The notes under the pieces were generated by a model. That model had not been told where the DNA came from. It made no database searches and worked only from the letters and a program-made list of their open reading frames with translations. A DNA stretch of 64,000 bases from NCBI RefSeq assembly GCF_025165815.1, contig NZ_JAFFZE010000015.1, positions 186,001 through 250,000 of the forward strand. The letters run 5' to 3'. A program made the translations under genes and the position numbers. This DNA is from Actinophytocola gossypii (GTDB lineage: Bacteria > Actinomycetota > Actinomycetes > Mycobacteriales > Pseudonocardiaceae). The first letter of the stretch is position 1; each line of letters opens with the position of its first letter. This document shows, in pieces, positions 23,413-36,480 of the stretch.

Positions 23413-24981
23413 TCACGCGCCGATCCCGGTCAGCGACCGGACCTCCATCTCCGCCTGCTTGGCGGGGTCGGCCTTCTCCTTGCTCAGCACGGTCCCCAGG
23501 AACCCGGCCAGGAACGAGATCGGGATCGACACCAGGCCCGGGTTGGTCAGCGGGAACAGCTGGAAGTCGATCCCGGAGAAGATCGACGTCGGCGCACCGG
23601 ACACCACCGGCGAGAAGAACACCAGCAGCAGGCACGACCCCAGCCCGCCGTACATCGCCCACAGCGTGCCCGTGGTGTTGAACCGCTTCCAGAACAGCGA
23701 GTACAGCAGCGTCGACAGGTTCGCCGACGCCGCGAACGCGAACGCCAGCGCCACCAGGAACGCCACGTTCTGCCCGTTCGCCAGCACCCCGCCGATCATC
23801 GCGAGCACACCGACCACCACCGCGGTGAGCCGCGCGACCCGCACCTCCGCCGCCGGTTCCGCCTTGCCGCCGCGCACGATGTTGGCGTACACGTCGTGCG
23901 CGAACGACGCCGACGCGGTGATCGTCAGCCCGGCGACCACCGCGAGGATCGTCGCGAACGCCACCGCCGCCACGATCCCCAGCAGCAGCGGGCCGCCGAT
24001 CTCGAAGGCCAGCAGCGGCGCCGCGGAGTTCTCCCGGCCGGTGGAGGCCAGGATCCGCTCCGAGCCGACCAGCGCCGACGCGCCGTAGCCGATCACCAGC
24101 GTGGCCAGGTAGAACACCGCCATCGCGCCGACCGCCCAGACCACCGAGCGGCGCGCCTGCCGCGCGTTCGGGACCGTGTAGAACCGCATCAGCACGTGCG
24201 GCAGGCCGGCCGCGCCCAGGATCAGGGCCAGCGACAGCGAGATGAAGTCGAGCTGACTGGTCGTCGTGGTGTACTGCGCACCCGGTTCCAGCAGCTGCCG
24301 GCCGTTCTCGTTGTTCGCGGCCGCCTCGTCGAGCAGCGCCGAGATGCTGAACCCGAACTTGCCCAGCAGGAACACCGTCATCAGCACCACGCACAGCACC
24401 AGCAGCGTGGCCTTGATGATCTGCACCCAGGTGGTGCCCTTCATCCCGCCGACCAGCACGTAGAAGATCATCACGAGGCCGACGACGCAGATCACGATCG
24501 CCTGCCCGCCCTTGCCGTGCACACCGAGCAGCAGCGCGATCAGCCCGCCCGCCCCGGCCATCTGCGCGAGCATGTAGAAGAACGAGATCACCAGCGTGGA
24601 CGTCGCCGCCGCGGCCCGGACCGGCCGCTGGCGCATCCGGTAGGCGAGCACGTCGCCCATGGTGAACCGGCCGGTGTTGCGCACCAGTTCCGCGACCAGC
24701 AGCAGCGCCACCAGCCACGCCACCAGGAAGCCGATCGAGTACAGGAATCCGTCGTAGCCGTGCACCGCGATCGCACCCGCGATGCCGAGGAACGACGCCG
24801 CCGACAGGTAGTCGCCGGTGATCGCGATGCCGTTCTGCGAGCCGGTGAACGCGCTGCCGGCCGCGTAGTAGTCCGACGTGGACGTGTTGCGGTGGCTCAC
24901 CCGGTACACCACGAACAGCGTGATCGCGACGAAACCGGCGAACACCGTCATGTTCAGCACCGGGCTCCCGGTGGCGCTCAC
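23413..24981 (-). CDS. Sodium:solute symporter, cation/acetate type
   Basis: A 522-residue transporter of the SSS family with about 13 hydrophobic segments. Acetate-symporter landmarks include STSDYYAAGSAFTGSQNGIAITGDYLSAASFLGIAG near the N-terminus and GLPHVLMRFYTVPNARQARRS in the middle. These place it with ActP/MctC, importing acetate, pyruvate or similar monocarboxylates with sodium. GTG 24981 is supported by a GTGA overlap with the upstream DUF485 gene, the classical arrangement (yjcH-actP). Specificity between acetate and other short acids is not readable by eye. Confidence 0.93.
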   Translation of the reverse strand: MSATGSPVLNMTVFAGFVAITLFVVYRVSHRNTSTSDYYAAGSAFTGSQNGIAITGDYLSAASFLGIAGAIAVHGYDGFLYSIGFLVAWLVALLLVAELVRNTGRFTMGDVLAYRMRQRPVRAAAATSTLVISFFYMLAQMAGAGGLIALLLGVHGKGGQAIVICVVGLVMIFYVLVGGMKGTTWVQIIKATLLVLCVVLMTVFLLGKFGFSISALLDEAAANNENGRQLLEPGAQYTTTTSQLDFISLSLALILGAAGLPHVLMRFYTVPNARQARRSVVWAVGAMAVFYLATLVIGYGASALVGSERILASTGRENSAAPLLAFEIGGPLLLGIVAAVAFATILAVVAGLTITASASFAHDVYANIVRGGKAEPAAEVRVARLTAVVVGVLAMIGGVLANGQNVAFLVALAFAFAASANLSTLLYSLFWKRFNTTGTLWAMYGGLGSCLLLVFFSPVVSGAPTSIFSGIDFQLFPLTNPGLVSIPISFLAGFLGTVLSKEKADPAKQAEMEVRSLTGIGA

Positions 24982-25415
24982 CGGCCCACCTCCGACCGGA
25001 TAGCGCCGACCTGGGGGTCGAGGCGCCGGCGGGCGTAGCGCACGTAGGCGAAGGTGATCGCCAGGGTCGAGGCGAACTGCAGCAGCCCGAGCACCAGTCC
25101 CACGTTGACCGAGCCGACCAGCCGGTGGGCCATGAAGTCGCGGGCGAACGCGGCGAGCAGCACGTACGTCAGGTACCACAGGAAGAACAGGGCGGTCATC
25201 GGGAACACGAAACCCCGGAAACGGCGGCGCAGGGCGGTGAACTCCGGGCTTTTCTGGATGGCCGTGAAGTCCGTTGCTTTTTGGCCGGGTGGTCCGCTGG
25301 ACGCCGCCGAGCTCTGCCTGGTGATTCCTCCGAAGTCGCTTCCCGGGTTGCGCCCGGGGTTGTTGCCCGGCGACGGCCGGGACGACGCGATCCGGGGCCG
25401 AACCACCTGAGTCAT
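24978..25415 (-). CDS. DUF485 membrane protein, symporter partner
   Basis: A 145-residue protein with a long polar N-terminus and the DUF485 core from about residue 55 (SPEFTALRRRFRGFVFPMTALFFLWYLTYVLLAAF and VNVGLVLGLLQFASTLAITFAYVRYARRRLDP), giving two membrane helices. The YjcH-like family always accompanies acetate-type symporters and is thought to assist them. ATG start with GGAGGAACAC upstream; stop overlaps the symporter start by four bases. Confidence 0.92.
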   Translation of the reverse strand: MTQVVRPRIASSRPSPGNNPGRNPGSDFGGITRQSSAASSGPPGQKATDFTAIQKSPEFTALRRRFRGFVFPMTALFFLWYLTYVLLAAFARDFMAHRLVGSVNVGLVLGLLQFASTLAITFAYVRYARRRLDPQVGAIRSEVGR

Positions 25416-29793
<4,378 letters not shown>

Positions 29794-30234
29794 ATGACGT
29801 CGCCGCAGTCCCAGCCGAGTCAGTTCGGCTGGTTGGTCAACGACTTCGCCGAGCGGGTACCCGGGGTGGCGCACGCCGTCGTGGTGTCCGCCGACGGCCT
29901 CCTGCTCACCTCGTCGGCCCGCCTGCCCACCGACCGCGCCGACCAGCTGGCGGCGGTCGCCTCGGGCCTGGTCAGCCTCACCCAGGGAGCCGCGCGGTGC
30001 TTCGAGGCGGGCGGGGTGAAGGAGACGATCGTCGAGATGCAGGGCGGCATCATGCTGCTCATGGCGATCAGCGACGGGTCGTGCCTGGCCGTGCTCGCCG
30101 CGCCCGTCTGCGACATCGGCCAGGTCGCCTACGAGATGACGCTGCTCGTCGACCGCGTCGGCATGCTGCTCACCCCCGAGTTGCGCGCGCAGCTGAAGGG
30201 CGCCGGCGGGAGGATGGTTGGGCTGCCGGCGTGA
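29794..30234 (+). CDS. cvnB: Roadblock/LC7 domain protein of the conservon
   Basis: A 146-residue roadblock/LC7 protein ([68 protein letters not shown]), the MglB-like partner proposed to act on the conservon GTPase. ATG follows the kinase stop directly, with AACAGGAG as ribosome-binding site. Its stop overlaps the DUF742 start by GTGA. Confidence 0.95.
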   Translation: MTSPQSQPSQFGWLVNDFAERVPGVAHAVVVSADGLLLTSSARLPTDRADQLAAVASGLVSLTQGAARCFEAGGVKETIVEMQGGIMLLMAISDGSCLAVLAAPVCDIGQVAYEMTLLVDRVGMLLTPELRAQLKGAGGRMVGLPA

Positions 30235-30761
30235 ACACCGACGATCCGGACTCCGGCACGTTCGCCGACCTGGTCAACGGCCTCACCTTCGGCGGCCGGA
30301 AGGGCGGCGGACCCCCAGCTGCGCGGACGCAGGAGCCGCCGACGAACCCGCTGTCCAGTCAGGAGATCATGAAGCGCATCGACTGGCGCCCGGCCCCGGA
30401 CCTCGACCACGACTTCGACGGTGACGCCGCGATCGTCCGCCCCTACGCGTGGACCAGGGGCCGCACGAAGTCCACTGTGGAGCTGCGGATCGAGGCCATG
30501 GTGTCGACCAGTGAGCTGGGCGAGGACATCGAGGCTCTGCCGCAGACCGAGCACCGCTCGGTGGCCGAGCTGTGCGCGGAGCCGCGCTCGGTCGCGGAGG
30601 TCGCCACGCTGCTCGCCGTGCCGCTCGGCGTGGCGAAGGTGCTGCTGGGCGACATGGCCGGGCTCGGTCTGGTCATCGTGCACAAAACGGCAACCGGTGG
30701 CGCCAACAAGGCACACCTCATGTTGATGGAAAGGGTTTTGAGTGGACTCCGTCGGCTTTGA
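30231..30761 (+). CDS. cvnC: DUF742 protein of the conservon
   Basis: A 176-residue protein with a disordered N-terminal 55 residues, then the DUF742 core: [57 protein letters not shown] and LGLVIVH, a winged-helix-like arrangement. The GTG start overlaps cvnB; the 3' end overlaps cvnD by 20 bases. In conservons this protein joins the kinase and roadblock proteins in a membrane complex. Confidence 0.95.
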   Translation: MNTDDPDSGTFADLVNGLTFGGRKGGGPPAARTQEPPTNPLSSQEIMKRIDWRPAPDLDHDFDGDAAIVRPYAWTRGRTKSTVELRIEAMVSTSELGEDIEALPQTEHRSVAELCAEPRSVAEVATLLAVPLGVAKVLLGDMAGLGLVIVHKTATGGANKAHLMLMERVLSGLRRL

Positions 30762-31359
30762 TGCTTCTGGCGCCCGCTCGGGGACGGCCTCCGAGATGAC
30801 TTCGGTGAAGATCGTGGTCGGGGGCGGGTTCGGTGCGGGCAAGACGACGTTCGTCGGTGCGGTCTCCGAGATCATGCCGCTGACCACCGAGGCCGTGATG
30901 ACCGAGGCGAGCGCGGGGATCGACAACCTGGACGCGACCCCGACCAAGGTGACCACGACCGTCGCGATGGACTTCGGCCGGGTGTCGCTGGAGCGGGACC
31001 TGGTGCTGTACCTGTTCGGCACGCCAGGTCAGGAGCGGTTCTGGTTCATGTGGGACGACCTGGTGCGCGGCGCGATCGGCGCGGTCGTGCTGACCGACAC
31101 CCGGCGGCTCGCGGACTCGTTCTCCCCGATCGACTTCTTCGAGGACCGCGGCCTGCCGTACGTGATCGGCCTGAACGCGTTCGACGGGCAGCGTCAGCAC
31201 GGCGTCGAGGAGGTGCGGGACGCGCTGGCGGTCGGGCCGGAGGTGCCGATCGTGCACTGCGACGCGCGGGACCGGGCGTCGGTGAAGGAAACGCTGATCA
31301 CCATGGTCGAGTACTCGATGAGCCGCTGGGTCGCGGTGCACGGCGCCGGTGTGGGCTGA
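30742..31359 (+). CDS. cvnD: Conservon Ras-like ATP/GTP-binding protein
   Basis: A 205-residue small GTPase. The P-loop is GGGFGAGKTT near residues 28-37, switch II TPGQERFWFMWDDL near 93-106, and the strand AVVLTDTRRL follows. The NKxD base-recognition motif is replaced by LNAFDG. It is the MglA-like output switch of the conservon, with cvnB as probable regulator. GTG 30742 gives a 20-base overlap with cvnC; an in-frame ATG at codon 19 (MTSVKIVVGG) is an alternative start. No cytochrome P450 gene (cvnE) follows; the next gene is an acyl-CoA dehydrogenase with its own promoter. Confidence 0.94.
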   Translation: MDSVGFDASGARSGTASEMTSVKIVVGGGFGAGKTTFVGAVSEIMPLTTEAVMTEASAGIDNLDATPTKVTTTVAMDFGRVSLERDLVLYLFGTPGQERFWFMWDDLVRGAIGAVVLTDTRRLADSFSPIDFFEDRGLPYVIGLNAFDGQRQHGVEEVRDALAVGPEVPIVHCDARDRASVKETLITMVEYSMSRWVAVHGAGVG

Positions 31360-31377
31360 GCGCACAAGTGTTCGCCA

Positions 31378-31396
31378 CTAAGCGCCCGCTTAGGTA
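31378..31396 (+). promoter_or_regulatory. Palindromic operator overlapping a -10 element
   Basis: CTAAGCG-CC-CGCTTAG (31378-31393) is a perfect 7-2-7 palindrome; the right half runs into TAGGTA (31391-31396), a -10-like hexamer 11 bases before the ATG of an acyl-CoA dehydrogenase. A bound repressor would block that promoter. No regulator gene is adjacent, so control is probably in trans. Confidence 0.6.
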
Positions 31397-31407
31397 TCGT
31401 CGCCGGC

Positions 31408-32559
31408 ATGGATCTGTCCCTCACCGAAGAGCAGGCAGCGCTGCGTGACCTCGCGCGCGACTTCGTCGACCGGGAGGTCGTGCCGCACGTGCGCGACTGG
31501 GACCTGGCCGAACAGGTCGACCGGTCGATCGTCGGCAAGCTGGGCGAGGTCGGGTTCCTCGGGCTGACCGTGCCCGAGGAGTACGGCGGCTCGGGCGGCG
31601 ACCACCTGTCCTACTGCCTGATGATGGAGGAGATCGGCCGGGGCGACTCGGCGATCCGCGGCATCGTGTCGGTGTCGTTGGGTCTGGTGGGCAAGACGAT
31701 CCTGTCCTTCGGCACCGAGGAGCAGAAGCGCGCCTGGCTGCCGGGGCTGACGTCGGGGGAGTCCCTGTCCTGCTTCGGCCTGACCGAGCCCGACACCGGT
31801 TCGGACGCCGGCAACCTGTCCACCAGGGCGGTCCGCGACGGCGACGACTGGGTGCTGACCGGCACGAAGATGTTCATCACCAACGGCACCTGGGCCGACC
31901 TGGCGCTGGTGTTCGCCCGTACCGGCGAGCCGGGTCCGCGCGGGGTGACCGCGTTCCTGGTGCCGACCGCGTCCGACGGCTTCGAGCACCGGGAGATCAA
32001 GGGCAAGCTCGGCCTGCGCGGCCAGTCCACCGGCGAGCTCGTGCTCGACGGCGTGCGCGTCCCCGACTCGGCCCGGCTGGGGGAGGAGGGCCAGGGCTTC
32101 AAGATCGCCATGGCCGCCCTGGACAAGGGCCGGATGTCGGTGGCCGCCGGCTGTGTCGGCCTCGCGCGGGCCGCGCTGGAGGCGTCAACGCGGTACGCGG
32201 GGGAGCGCCAGCAGTTCGGCCGTCCGATCGCGGGTTTCCAGCTGGTGCAACAGATGCTGGCCGACATGGCGGTGGGCACCGACGCCGCGCGCCTGCTGGT
32301 GTGGCGGGTGGCCGACCTGGTCGACCGCGGCGAGCCGTTCCGCACCGAGGCGTCGATGGCCAAGCTGTACGCGAGCGAGAACGCCGTCACCGCGGCGAAC
32401 CTGGCGATCCAGGTGTACGGCGGCTACGGCTACCTCGACGAGTACCCGGTGGCGAAGATCCTTCGGGACGCCCGCGTGATGACCCTGTACGAGGGCACCA
32501 GCCAGGTGCAGAAGCTGCTGATCGGCCGCGCGCTGACGGGTGTCAACGCGTTCGTCTAG
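31408..32559 (+). CDS. Acyl-CoA dehydrogenase
   Basis: A 383-residue acyl-CoA dehydrogenase. N-terminal LTEEQAALRDLARDFVDREV, the flavin loop CFGLTEPDTGSDAGN, MFITNGTWADLALVFART, and the C-terminal YGGYGYLDEYPVAKILRDARVMTLYEGTSQVQ are all canonical; the Glu of YEGTSQ is the catalytic base used by short- and medium-chain enzymes. It is monocistronic: a palindromic operator precedes it and the convergent VOC gene begins right after its stop. Substrate unknown; likely beta-oxidation or branched-chain catabolism. Confidence 0.95.
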   Translation: MDLSLTEEQAALRDLARDFVDREVVPHVRDWDLAEQVDRSIVGKLGEVGFLGLTVPEEYGGSGGDHLSYCLMMEEIGRGDSAIRGIVSVSLGLVGKTILSFGTEEQKRAWLPGLTSGESLSCFGLTEPDTGSDAGNLSTRAVRDGDDWVLTGTKMFITNGTWADLALVFARTGEPGPRGVTAFLVPTASDGFEHREIKGKLGLRGQSTGELVLDGVRVPDSARLGEEGQGFKIAMAALDKGRMSVAAGCVGLARAALEASTRYAGERQQFGRPIAGFQLVQQMLADMAVGTDAARLLVWRVADLVDRGEPFRTEASMAKLYASENAVTAANLAIQVYGGYGYLDEYPVAKILRDARVMTLYEGTSQVQKLLIGRALTGVNAFV

Positions 32560-32943
32560 TCAGGGCCGGTAGGTGCCGAAGGACCACAGGTTCCCCTCGG
32601 GGTCGCGCGCGGAGTACTCGGTGGATCCGTAGTCCATCCGCATCGGTTCCTGCACGATGGTCGCCCCGGCCGCGCGGGCCCGGTCGTGGTGCGCGGCCGG
32701 GTCGTCGACGGCCGCATACAGCGTGATCGAGGACGCGAGCGGGTCCATCGGCTTCGACCCCATCCACCCCGGCTCGCCCGGCCCGCTTACCAGGACCACG
32801 CTCTCCCCGAGCCGGAGCTCGCCGTGCTGGAAGCCCCCGTCGGGTTCGCGGGAGACGGCCTGCTCGACGAACCCGAACGCCGAGCACAGCCAGGTGATCG
32901 CCTTGTCCGGGTCCTGGTACCGGATCGCTGCGTAGATTGTCAT
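32560..32943 (-). CDS. VOC family protein (glyoxalase/bleomycin-resistance fold)
   Basis: A 127-residue single VOC protein of the PhnB/YdeI-like type: two beta-alpha-beta-beta-beta modules with YAAIRYQDPDKAITWLCSAFGFVEQ, LGESVVLVSGP, LYAAVDDPAAHHDRARAAGATIV and YSARDPEGNLWSFGTY. Metal-binding positions cannot be confirmed. TAGCGT sits 7 bases before the ATG, consistent with a leaderless transcript. The gene abuts the convergent dehydrogenase with no gap. It may pair with the AraC regulator 10 bases upstream. Confidence 0.9.
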   Translation of the reverse strand: MTIYAAIRYQDPDKAITWLCSAFGFVEQAVSREPDGGFQHGELRLGESVVLVSGPGEPGWMGSKPMDPLASSITLYAAVDDPAAHHDRARAAGATIVQEPMRMDYGSTEYSARDPEGNLWSFGTYRP

Positions 32944-32953
32944 GCCCGCGACG

Positions 32954-33763
32954 CTAGGCGGCCGGTGACCAGCCGTATTGGAAGAATGTGACCTCGCTTG
33001 GCGTGTGTCCGAGGTACGCGCTCGGGGTCGTCCCGGCGAACTCGCGGAAGTCCCGGTCCAGGTGCGACTGGTCGTAGTACCCGCACTCGACGGCCACCCT
33101 TGCCGGCGGCCCCGCCGGCAACCGGCGCAGCACGGTGTCGAACCGGAGAACCCGCGCCGCCGTCTTCGGGGTCAGCCCGACCTGTTGGCGGAACCGTGCC
33201 ACCAGGTGCCGCCGACTCCAGCCGACCTCGGCGGCCAGGTTGCCGACCAGCACGTTCCCGCCGCGTTCGACCATCCGCCGCCACACCCACTCGACCTCCG
33301 GGGCCGGTGTGGGCCCCGAGGCGAGCCGGTCCAGCAGGAAGGCGTCCAGTAGTGCGAACCGGGCGACCCAAGTCGGTGCCTCGGCCATCCGGGGGACGAG
33401 GGTCGCGCCGGCCGGGCCGAGCAGGTCGGTGAGGTCGACCGCGAGTCCGGTCAGCGCGGCCATGGGCGTGCCGAGCAGCCGGTAGGCGCCGAGCGGGGTG
33501 AGCTTGAGGTCGGCGCACTCGACGGCCCCGGTCTGCTCGACCACCCGGTGCGTGTCGGACGGCCCCGCCGCGAACGCACTCGGCAGACCGGTGATGTCCC
33601 CATGCAGGTTGACGATCACGGTGGCGGTCGGCGCCGCCGTGGCGACCCAACTGAACCGCGTCGACGGCGGCTGGGTGAACCCGGCGTAGTCCCTGGCCAG
33701 CAGCCCGCGCAGGGCCGGTGCGGGACGGCCCGAGGTGTGCCGGAACTCGGGAACCGTGCTCAT
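32954..33763 (-). CDS. AraC-family transcriptional regulator
   Basis: A 269-residue regulator. The C-terminal AraC helix-turn-helix pair is at about residues 175-260 (VGNLAAEVGWSRRHLVARFRQQVGLTPKTAARVLRF, then VAVECGYYDQSHLDRDFREFAGTTPSAYL). The N-terminal domain (TATVIVNLHGDI; DLKLTPLGAYRLLG) fits the DUF6597/AraC-binding group. TATGCT lies 6 bases before the ATG, suggesting a leaderless message. It is 10 bases upstream of the VOC gene in the same orientation, so it may regulate that gene. Confidence 0.93.
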   Translation of the reverse strand: MSTVPEFRHTSGRPAPALRGLLARDYAGFTQPPSTRFSWVATAAPTATVIVNLHGDITGLPSAFAAGPSDTHRVVEQTGAVECADLKLTPLGAYRLLGTPMAALTGLAVDLTDLLGPAGATLVPRMAEAPTWVARFALLDAFLLDRLASGPTPAPEVEWVWRRMVERGGNVLVGNLAAEVGWSRRHLVARFRQQVGLTPKTAARVLRFDTVLRRLPAGPPARVAVECGYYDQSHLDRDFREFAGTTPSAYLGHTPSEVTFFQYGWSPAA

Positions 33764-33800
33764 GGCCCGAGCATAGGCGCGTGGGCTTAACGTGAGCTTT

Positions 33801-33836
33801 GAACCGGTTCGCTAGTCGTTTGGTTTGTTCTTGACA
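33801..33836. promoter_or_regulatory. GAACCGGTTC palindrome and TTGACA hexamer
   Basis: A perfect 10-bp palindrome GAACCGGTTC (33801-33810) and a consensus -35 TTGACA (33831-33836) lie in the divergent gap before the secreted protein at 33886. No convincing -10 is seen at 16-19 bases from TTGACA, so the promoter call is weak. Confidence 0.3.
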
Positions 33837-33885
33837 GATGCGGGATGCTGGCAGGGAGGCACTCTTCCCCCTGCTGGAGGCCCCC

Positions 33886-34836
33886 ATGCGTCGGATCCTG
33901 TCGGTCGGTGTCGCGATCGTGCTGTTGGTGCTCGGACTGCCGGGGGCGGTGGCGGCCCAGGCCACCGACGCCCCGGCCGGGATGCACCGGTTCACCGTGG
34001 CGGTCGGCGGGCTGTCCGCCGACTCCCGGACCAACTGGGTCCGGCTCGCCACGTACTCGTTCACCACGGACGGACAGGTCTTCGAGTCGCACTTCCACTG
34101 GTCCCAGCGCAAGCGCGTGCAACGGAGCTACACCGGGGTCGTCGCCCGGGACTGTGTCGCCCGCGAGTGCAACGTGCAGACGGCGAACGGGTTCCAGGCC
34201 ACCTCCGCACCCGAGGAACTGTCCGGCACCTACACCGTCGACGGCTCGACGCTGCGCATCTCCTGGACCGGCAACGGGTGGGAGGAGTGGACGGTCAGCC
34301 AACCGATCGACACGCTCGCCAAGCTCACCTTCGCCGGCAGCTCGTTCGGCGCCACCCACGGCTACGGCTACGGCAGCAACGCCGAATGGTCCGACCGCGC
34401 CTCCATGGCCGAGATCGCCGCGTTCGACCACGGCACGCTCGACCACAACTACCACCTCTGGAAGACCGACGCCGGCGACCCCTACATCGACGAGGGCTCC
34501 GGCAGCCCCTTCTGGGTGACCGACTGGGACCGGTGCACGAGCAGCCGCTGCCTCGGCGCCCGCACCCCGGCCACCGAGTACTACCTCGCCACCCCCAACA
34601 CCACCTCGAACTCGCGCCGCGACACCCTCTGGCACTGGCGGACCGCGCTGGCCGACGGCCGGGGCGAGTACTGCTACGAGGGCAACTCGCACGTCAAGCC
34701 CATGCTCCAGATCATCGACAGCGACGGCGGCTTCCACGGCTGGGTCGCGGTCGAGGCCTCGCTGAACCAGACCGTGCCGGACCAGGGCGCGAACGCGGAC
34801 GACATCGGCGTCTTCGAGATCTCCGAGTTCGGCTGA
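33886..34836 (+). CDS. Secreted protein of unknown function (316 aa)
   Basis: A 316-residue exported protein: signal peptide at about residues 1-25 (RRILSVGVAIVLLVLGLPGAVAAQA). The mature part is rich in aromatic residues and Gly with four Cys in two pairs (RDCVARECNV; DRCTSSRCLG), plus a later single Cys, suggesting disulfides outside the cell. I recognise no catalytic motif; YGYGSNAEWSDRAS and SRRDTLWHWRTALADGRGEYCYEGN look conserved. The ATG is preceded by GGAGG at a 5-base spacing. It lies 64 bases before a SigE-type sigma gene, so it may belong to its regulon or be a neighbour by chance. Confidence 0.75.
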   Translation: MRRILSVGVAIVLLVLGLPGAVAAQATDAPAGMHRFTVAVGGLSADSRTNWVRLATYSFTTDGQVFESHFHWSQRKRVQRSYTGVVARDCVARECNVQTANGFQATSAPEELSGTYTVDGSTLRISWTGNGWEEWTVSQPIDTLAKLTFAGSSFGATHGYGYGSNAEWSDRASMAEIAAFDHGTLDHNYHLWKTDAGDPYIDEGSGSPFWVTDWDRCTSSRCLGARTPATEYYLATPNTTSNSRRDTLWHWRTALADGRGEYCYEGNSHVKPMLQIIDSDGGFHGWVAVEASLNQTVPDQGANADDIGVFEISEFG

Positions 34837-34900
34837 CGGGCAACCCGGCCGCTCCCCGGCTCCGTTGACCTGATGTGGAGGCGAACGGACAGGGGACACA

Positions 34901-35392
34901 GTGAAACGGGCGGACGAGGCGGCGTACCGGGACTACGTGGTCGCGCGGATGGACACCATGCGGCGGCTCGCGTACCTGCTGTGCCGGGACTGGCACACGG
35001 CGGACGACCTCGTCTCGGTCACGATCAGCAAGCTCTACCGGCACTTCCCGCGCGTCAAGGACGACGAGCGCCTGGACGGCTACGTGCGGCGCATCCTGCT
35101 GCGCGAGTGGCTGGACGAGCGCCGTCGGCCGTGGCGGCGGGAGACGCCGACGGACGTGCTGCCCGACCTCGGATCACCTGTCGAGTACGGCGTCCTCGAC
35201 CGGGCCCAGCTGCTGGACCTGCTCGACGGCATGCCACCGCGGCGCCGCGCCGCGGTCGTGCTCCGCCTCTACTGCGATCTCTCGGTGGAGGAGACCGCCG
35301 AGATTCTCGGCTGCACCACCGGCACCGTGAAGAGCCAGACCGCGCGGGGGCTCTACACGCTGCGGGCCAGGGCGGCCGAGGTGACCGACTAG
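34901..35392 (+). CDS. SigE-family (ECF) RNA polymerase sigma factor
   Basis: A 163-residue ECF sigma factor of the actinobacterial SigE-like group. Region 2 is YRDYVVARMDTMRRLAYLLCRDWHTADDLVSVTISKLYRHF, region 4 is MPPRRRAAVVLRLYCDLSVEETAEILGCTTGTVKSQTARGLYTLR with the helix-turn-helix. GTG start with AGGGGACAC upstream. The next gene, 16 bases on, encodes a single-pass membrane protein that is the likely cognate anti-sigma or co-regulated partner. This arrangement is standard for SigE-family sigmas. Confidence 0.93.
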   Translation: MKRADEAAYRDYVVARMDTMRRLAYLLCRDWHTADDLVSVTISKLYRHFPRVKDDERLDGYVRRILLREWLDERRRPWRRETPTDVLPDLGSPVEYGVLDRAQLLDLLDGMPPRRRAAVVLRLYCDLSVEETAEILGCTTGTVKSQTARGLYTLRARAAEVTD

Positions 35393-35408
35393 GCACACGG
35401 AGAGAACG

Positions 35409-36272
35409 ATGGACAAGAAACAGTTCGACGACGCGATCGGGGAGGCCCCGCCGTCCACAGTGGACGTTCAGGCCGCGATCGTGCGCGGGCGCCGCGCGGC
35501 GCGGGTACGGGCGGTGGCGAGTCCGACCGCGGGCGTCGCCGCGGCGGTGGTGCTGGTCGTGGGCGCGGTGGCGTTCACACTGCTGCCCGGTGAGCGGGAA
35601 GGGGCGGCGCGGCCGGCGGAGCCCTCCGCCACGCCGGAACCTGTCCCGGAATCCGAGTGGTGCCTGCTCGAGGACATGGAACCGCGGACCGCCGAGCCGC
35701 CGCGCGCGGCGAAGGCGCGGCTCACCGCGCTGGCCGCGGACCTGGTCGGCGCGCGCCTGCCAGCCGGCGCCGAGTTCAGCGCAGCACCCAACCGGAGCGC
35801 CGAGGCCGGTCCGCTCGAATTCTTCCAGATCCACTCACCCGGCGGCGCGACGAACGGGAAGGACAACGCGGCCTGCGGCATCGACCCGTACGCGTACCAC
35901 GCTTACGCGAACATCGAGGTGGACGGGCGGTTCACCAGTATGAGGCTGTCGGCGTCGGTCACGATCACGCCGCTGCCCGGGAGCTGTGACGAGGTCCCGT
36001 GGGGCGCCGTGACACCACCCTGTGAGGCGTTCACCACCGACGGCGGCGACCGCGTGCTCGCCTGGACGGAGGTGCTCGGCAAGAACCCCGACACCACCAC
36101 GCGGAACGTGGTGATGGTCGACAAGTCGGACGGTACGAGGGTGGACGTCTCCGCCGACAACCGCAGCGACCCCGCCGGCCCCCCGAAAGAGCCCGGAGCG
36201 GCGCAGCCGCCACTGACCGTCGACCAGCTCGCCGAGATCGCGCTCGACCCGAGGTTGACCGTCTTCCCCTGA
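35409..36272 (+). CDS. Membrane-anchored putative anti-sigma partner
   Basis: A 287-residue protein with a short cytoplasmic N-terminus (about 38 residues), one membrane segment (GVAAAVVLVVGAVAFTLLP, near 39-60) and a large extracytoplasmic domain with four or five Cys. It follows the sigma gene by 16 bases. No zinc-binding anti-sigma HxxxCxxC motif is present in the cytoplasmic part, so an anti-sigma role is inferred from context only. It ends 10 bases before a convergent gene. Confidence 0.7.
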   Translation: MDKKQFDDAIGEAPPSTVDVQAAIVRGRRAARVRAVASPTAGVAAAVVLVVGAVAFTLLPGEREGAARPAEPSATPEPVPESEWCLLEDMEPRTAEPPRAAKARLTALAADLVGARLPAGAEFSAAPNRSAEAGPLEFFQIHSPGGATNGKDNAACGIDPYAYHAYANIEVDGRFTSMRLSASVTITPLPGSCDEVPWGAVTPPCEAFTTDGGDRVLAWTEVLGKNPDTTTRNVVMVDKSDGTRVDVSADNRSDPAGPPKEPGAAQPPLTVDQLAEIALDPRLTVFP

Positions 36273-36282
36273 CCCGCCGGCC

Positions 36283-36480
36283 TCACCGCGCCAGGAAGTG
36301 CCAGCCGACCCACACCCACAGCGCGACCACCACGAACCGGCCGGTCCGGGTGGCGACCAGGATCCGTACCAGGTCGCCACCCGTCGGCCGTTTCGGCACC
36401 GCACGCCGCGCGATCAGCTCCACCGCGAACCCCACCAGCACCAGCAGCACGAACCCGACGCCGAGCACCCACGAGATCAT
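36283..36480 (-). CDS. Small two-helix membrane protein, DUF6186-like
   Basis: A 65-residue protein with two hydrophobic segments ([23 protein letters not shown] and FVVVALWVWVGWHFLAR) separated by a basic loop with LVRILVATRTGR. The pattern matches small actinobacterial proteins grouped as DUF6186, function unknown. ATG overlaps the stop of the upstream membrane gene (ATGA). Confidence 0.75.
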   Translation of the reverse strand: MISWVLGVGFVLLVLVGFAVELIARRAVPKRPTGGDLVRILVATRTGRFVVVALWVWVGWHFLAR

